A program made the translations under genes and the position numbers. The notes under the pieces are model-generated. The model did no database searches, had not been told where the DNA came from, and saw only the letters and a program-made list of their open reading frames with translations. A stretch of DNA of 64,000 bases from Salimicrobium album (GTDB taxonomy: Bacteria; Bacillota; Bacilli; Bacillales; Halobacillaceae), in assembly GCF_900107115.1 (NCBI RefSeq), contig NZ_FNOS01000001.1, forward strand, positions 620,001 through 684,000, written 5' to 3'. How positions within the stretch are numbered: the first letter of the stretch is position 1; every line of letters starts with the position of its first letter. Positions 60,885 to 64,000 of the stretch are shown piece by piece.

Positions 60885-61361
60885 TTATTTTATAAGACCG
60901 GGAAACCCCTGCTCGTGCAATACGTGGAAAAGCATAATAGAAACAGTATTCGCAAGATTCAGTGACCTCACTTTATCTGTCATAGGTATGCGTACGCACC
61001 TGTCTTCCATTCCTTCCAGCAGTTCATGCGGAATTCCGTCGCTTTCCCTTCCAAATACGAACAGCTGATCTTTCGCCGTATCCGTATAGTCCATCTCCAC
61101 GAATGAACTGCCTCCGAAGTTTTCGACATAATAATAGTCGCCTTCCGGAAATTTTCCGTAGAGTTCCTCCAGGGAATCATAATGATAAATAGTTACGTCA
61201 TACCAGTAATCAAGTCCCGCTCGTTTCACCATGCGGTCCTCCGTGGAAAATCCGAGCGGATGTATGAGGTGCAGAGTAGTGTCCGTAGCAAGACAGGTTC
61301 TGGCTATATTTCCGGTGTTTGCAGGGATTTCCGGCTGAAATAATACCACGTGATTAGGCAT
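60885..61361 (-). CDS. trmL: tRNA (cytidine/uridine 34-2'-O)-methyltransferase
   Basis: SPOUT-fold methyltransferase that modifies the wobble base of tRNA-Leu. 158 residues. LFQPEIPANTGNIARTCLATDTTLHLIHPLGF at the N-terminus; the AdoMet knot is formed by QLFVFGRESDGIP, RIPMTDKVRSLNLANTVSIMLFHVLHEQ. Start MPNHVVLFQPEIP at 61361 has GAGGTG; 29 further upstream in-frame residues lack a ribosome site. In B. subtilis the gene is cspR/trmL; there too it is near queG. Confidence 0.92.
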   Translation of the reverse strand: MPNHVVLFQPEIPANTGNIARTCLATDTTLHLIHPLGFSTEDRMVKRAGLDYWYDVTIYHYDSLEELYGKFPEGDYYYVENFGGSSFVEMDYTDTAKDQLFVFGRESDGIPHELLEGMEDRCVRIPMTDKVRSLNLANTVSIMLFHVLHEQGFPGLIK

Positions 61362-61493
61362 CCGTTTCACCTCTGAAATTATTTTAGTCAACCCGGATAT
61401 TATATCACATAAAAGTGTATTTATCTTAAAGAGACCGTAACGAACCAAGCAGCCGCAACAACTGGAAGGTCCCGGAAAAATTTCTGAACAGTA

Positions 61494-61520
61494 AAACCAC
61501 CCGCAGCTAAAGGGTGGTTT
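61494..61520 (-). terminator. Terminator of ogt
   Basis: AAACCACCC and GGGTGGTTT form a perfect 9-bp stem that overlaps the last codons, followed on the minus strand by TACTGTT; the T-run is TTTT within the stem end. Confidence 0.65.
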
Positions 61521-62022
61521 CGAGATTCAACAGATACACTTTTTTATCAACACCCCCGCCATATCCGGTCATTTTTCCGTTCTGGCCTACCACTCGGTGG
61601 CACGGGACTACGATGGAAAAAGGGTTTTTGTTCATGGCTCCTCCTACGGCACGTACGGCTTTTCGGTTACCGGCGCTCTCCGCCAGACCTTTATAAGTGA
61701 TAGTCTCCCCGTACGGAACTTCCATCACGAGCGCTTCCCAAATGTTCTTTTGAAAGGAGGTACCGTAAAATTTATAAGGAAGGCTGAACGAGTACCTTTC
61801 CCTGTTAAAATACTCCTTTAGCTGCTTCTCAGTTTCCTGCAGCAGCTTTGTTTCTTTTTCTATCAACTCCGGAGATTTATCGATAAAGGAGTGGATGTGG
61901 TTCTCATGAAGTTCCCCTTTTTCGGAGGCGGACCCGTAGTCCAGACGGATCAAACGCTCCTCATCGGCCGTTGCGAGCATCGGTCCGAGCGGAGTGGTCA
62001 TTTCCTTCTGATAAAATAACAT
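61507..62022 (-). CDS. ogt: Methylated-DNA-[protein]-cysteine S-methyltransferase
   Basis: Suicide repair enzyme that transfers the alkyl group from O6-alkylguanine to its own cysteine. 171 residues. The active site is IVVPCHRVVG (Cys near 141), the helix-turn-helix arginine finger is in ESAGNRKAVRAVGGAMNKNP, and the N-terminal half is the usual RNase-H-like domain. Start MLFYQKEMTTPLGP at 62022 has AAAGGAGAAG; a TTG start 21 bases earlier would contain that ribosome site. Follows queG directly, so both are cotranscribed. Confidence 0.93.
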   Translation of the reverse strand: MLFYQKEMTTPLGPMLATADEERLIRLDYGSASEKGELHENHIHSFIDKSPELIEKETKLLQETEKQLKEYFNRERYSFSLPYKFYGTSFQKNIWEALVMEVPYGETITYKGLAESAGNRKAVRAVGGAMNKNPFSIVVPCHRVVGQNGKMTGYGGGVDKKVYLLNLETTL

Positions 62023-62039
62023 TTCTTCACTTCTCCTTT

Positions 62040-63173
62040 TCAATTCACCTGAAAAGCTAAGCCTTTCTCCATTTCTTCTTTCACTTTTTCATCAGTCTCA
62101 TCTCCTCTGGCCACCTCGAGCTCCTCGAAACATTCCGACGTTCCGATTTTTCCGAGACTGTACGCAGCCGTACCCCTGATTACAGGGCGGGGATCGTTCT
62201 TCATAAGATATACAAGGTCCTCTACCGCCTCTATCTCCCGGTAATGACCAAGAGCCAGAATAGCATTACGCTGAATCGGTTTCTTTCCGCGCCACGATCC
62301 TGCCATTCTGCCGAACTTTTCTTTGAACTCCCGGTTGGATATGCGAAGAATAGGGCGGAGTACAGGTTTGACTTTCTCCGGGTCTGGCTCGAACTCTTCG
62401 TGAAGATGGAAATCTTTTTTGCGGTTGAACGGGCAAACCGTCTGACAAGTATCACAACCGTAGACTCTGTTCCCTATTTTCGTACGGTATTCATCTTCGA
62501 GAAAACCTTTGGTCTGGGTCAGAAAAGCGATGCATCGATTGGCATTCAGCTGCCCGCCCTGGACAAGGGCATCCGTTGGACACGAATCTACGCAAATATT
62601 ACAGTCCCCACATCCTTCCTGGATCGGCTCATCCGGAGCGAACGGAAGATTTGTCACCAGTTCACCGAGATAAACGTAGGAACCGAACTCGGGGGTGATT
62701 ATCGCACAGTTTTTTCCGCTGAACCCGATCCCTGCCCTCTCGGCTACGGCACGGTCTGACAGCTCCCCTGTGTCTACCATCAGTTTCAATTCAACTTCAG
62801 GAACCTTTTCACGGAGAAAAGAACCGAGCAGCTGCAGTTTTTCGCGTAAAACCGTGTGGTAATCCTCCCCCCATGAAGCACGGGCGAACTGGCCGCGTCG
62901 CGCCCCTTTCTCGTTTTTAGGGGGATATTCCATTTTTGAAGGATAGGCGAGCGCGATAGAAATGATAGATTGGGAAGAGGGAAGGAGGCGTTCAGGTTCC
63001 GTACGCTCTTCCGGACTCCCCTTTTCGAACCCCGAGTGATATCCCAGCTGTTCCTGTCGTATCAGCCGGGATTTTAATTCGCCGAATACGTCTGCGCTGG
63101 CAAAACCTATTTTATCGATTCCTATTTCCTTGCTGTAGGCAATCGTTTCCCTCTTTAATTGTTCGGCATCCAT
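62040..63173 (-). CDS. queG: Epoxyqueuosine reductase
   Basis: Cobalamin- and iron-sulfur-dependent enzyme of the last step of queuosine synthesis in tRNA. 377 residues. Two 4Fe-4S motifs are visible: CGDCNICVDSCPTDAL and CDTCQTVCPFN. The N-terminal cobalamin-binding domain includes WGEDYHTVLREKLQLLGSFL and GFSGKNCAIITPEFGSYVYLGEL. C-terminal HEAT-like repeats (residues about 290-370) fit the long form of the protein. GGAGG precedes the ATG. First gene of queG-ogt after the ATPase gene. Confidence 0.93.
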   Translation of the reverse strand: MDAEQLKRETIAYSKEIGIDKIGFASADVFGELKSRLIRQEQLGYHSGFEKGSPEERTEPERLLPSSQSIISIALAYPSKMEYPPKNEKGARRGQFARASWGEDYHTVLREKLQLLGSFLREKVPEVELKLMVDTGELSDRAVAERAGIGFSGKNCAIITPEFGSYVYLGELVTNLPFAPDEPIQEGCGDCNICVDSCPTDALVQGGQLNANRCIAFLTQTKGFLEDEYRTKIGNRVYGCDTCQTVCPFNRKKDFHLHEEFEPDPEKVKPVLRPILRISNREFKEKFGRMAGSWRGKKPIQRNAILALGHYREIEAVEDLVYLMKNDPRPVIRGTAAYSLGKIGTSECFEELEVARGDETDEKVKEEMEKGLAFQVN

Positions 63174-63194
63174 ACGTGCGCTCCTCCTTCTCCC

Positions 63195-64000
63195 TTACCT
63201 TAGATCCTCCACCTTTGCGGTACGGATTCTGTTTAAGGTGGCTGCAATTTCAAACTTTCTCGGTCTGGCCAGTTCCCCGGGATGCTGATTCCTGAAAGGA
63301 GCGGCGAAGGAAAGTCCTTCTGCATCAATCTGTTTATCAATCGCATCTACCAGTTCTTTCAGCGTCTCTTTTTTCTTCAGCATACCCTGTTTATTCATAT
63401 GGGTGATCAGATCAGCGATGAACCTCGTCTGAGAAGCATCAACGAGCTGCTCAAGTCCTTCCATGCGTATGTCGTGCCTTCCCATAATTATATGATACAT
63501 CCCCTTGGACTGCACTTTTTCCTTCTTCCCGCGCTGGGCCTGAATGGTGGCCGGAAGAAAAGACCGCGCCGGCAGGGAACCGAAAGAAAATTCCTCTTTC
63601 TTACGTTCGCTCGGGTAACGGGAAGCTATTTCCCTGGCCCTGGCCGTCACATCATGCGGGATGTACTGATCCATCATTATCACGTGATCGGCAGCGTGGA
63701 AATATTCACCGGATCCACCCATGACGAGGATCGTCGAGACATCGAGCTCATCCCTCATCTGCTCGATTTTATCGATGAAAGGGGTGATCGGCTCTTTCTC
63801 TTTAGCAACAAGTTCCTGCATACGTTCATCCCGGATCATAAAGTTCGTCGCACTGGTGTCTTCGTCTATCAATAGAGCTCCGGCACCTGTCTCAAGCGCC
63901 TCGACCACATTCGCAGCCTGCGATGTACTTCCGCTCGCATCCTCTGTTGTAAAAGTGGAGGTATCGGTGCCGTGCGGTAGATTCTTAATGAAAGAGGAAA
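63195..64000 (-). CDS. ABC-class ATPase (P-loop protein), C-terminal part (5' end outside window)
   Basis: The frame stays open to the window edge. 267 residues are visible, beginning with FIKNLPHGTDTSTFTTEDASGSTSQAANVVEALE and followed by the Walker B-like GAGALLIDEDTSATNFMIRD, then a helical C-terminus. The pattern is that of the predicted ABC-class ATPase family (PF09818-type), large soluble proteins of unknown role. The GTG at 63908 is internal and not the start. It lies 21 bases upstream of queG in the same direction. Confidence 0.85.
   Translation of the reverse strand, partial: SSFIKNLPHGTDTSTFTTEDASGSTSQAANVVEALETGAGALLIDEDTSATNFMIRDERMQELVAKEKEPITPFIDKIEQMRDELDVSTILVMGGSGEYFHAADHVIMMDQYIPHDVTARAREIASRYPSERKKEEFSFGSLPARSFLPATIQAQRGKKEKVQSKGMYHIIMGRHDIRMEGLEQLVDASQTRFIADLITHMNKQGMLKKKETLKELVDAIDKQIDAEGLSFAAPFRNQHPGELARPRKFEIAATLNRIRTAKVEDLR

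Noticed and set aside
1-64000. CRISPR array, IS element, prophage, tRNA or rRNA
   Set aside because: No regularly spaced repeats, transposase, integrase or cloverleaf/rRNA motifs were recognised on either strand.

Overview
The window reads as an ordinary chromosomal segment of a low-to-mid GC Gram-positive bacterium of the Bacillaceae. The evidence is strong purine-rich Shine-Dalgarno sites, frequent GTG/TTG starts, many strong stem-loop terminators, lipoprotein lipoboxes, cre-type catabolite sites, and Bacillus subtilis-like gene neighbourhoods (prsA, yhaM, yhaQP, yhaR, yheA/yheB; argCJBD; odhAB; sigI-rsgI). A salt-loving or alkaliphilic lifestyle is inferred from an NhaC antiporter, a K+/H+-type CPA antiporter with an RCK_C domain, a GbsR-type regulator and very acidic linkers in secreted and complex proteins. 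I see no phage, insertion sequence, CRISPR array, rRNA or tRNA.

Layout. 1-8 kb: 3' end of prsA, then gbsR-like/yhaM, yhaQP ABC exporter, yhzD-like, yhaR, yheA, yheB and a CstR-like repressor. 8-10 kb: a PucR-type regulator and the MsmX sugar-ABC ATPase. 10-14.5 kb: arginine operon argCJBD with an ARG-box-like operator. 14.5-22.5 kb: glutamate synthase gltBD and fumarase. 22.6-27.5 kb: small redox enzymes, a lipoprotein carboxypeptidase, an IDEAL protein, a CDF exporter with manganese-type residues and azlCD. 27.6-35.3 kb: NhaC, cold shock protein, methionine aminopeptidase, an ABC exporter pair, a DMT transporter, a benzil-reductase-like SDR and a YczE-type protein. 35.3-41.1 kb: TAXI-TRAP transporter with a DUF1850 protein, D-amino acid transaminase and two unknown genes. 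41.4-48.8 kb: SDR, sigI-rsgI, a membrane-anchored trypsin-like protease, a MurG-like operon and an aldehyde dehydrogenase. 48.9-53.3 kb: a NupC transporter with an apparent frameshift and a Fur-controlled siderophore uptake operon. 53.5-60.4 kb: proC, the cation antiporter and odhAB. 60.6-64 kb: a 30-residue peptide gene, trmL, ogt, queG and the C-terminal part of an ABC-class ATPase that runs off the window.

Functional picture. gltBD, argCJBD, odhAB, fumC and proC place the window at the junction of the TCA cycle and glutamate-family amino acids. Sequences resembling CcpA cre sites lie before msmX, gltB, odhA and nupC, so carbon control probably ties these units together. Antiporters and metal transporters handle ions (Na+, K+, probably Mn2+, Fe-siderophore).

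I did not find a clearly novel multi-gene system. The best leads are small: a perfect cre overlapping a strong promoter that fires away from gltB with no gene downstream; a near-consensus promoter plus hairpin between proC and the antiporter; a self-contained 30-residue membrane-peptide gene; a frameshift in a T7 run in nupC; a three-hairpin spacer in the siderophore operon; and an unusually short RsgI beside a membrane-anchored protease.
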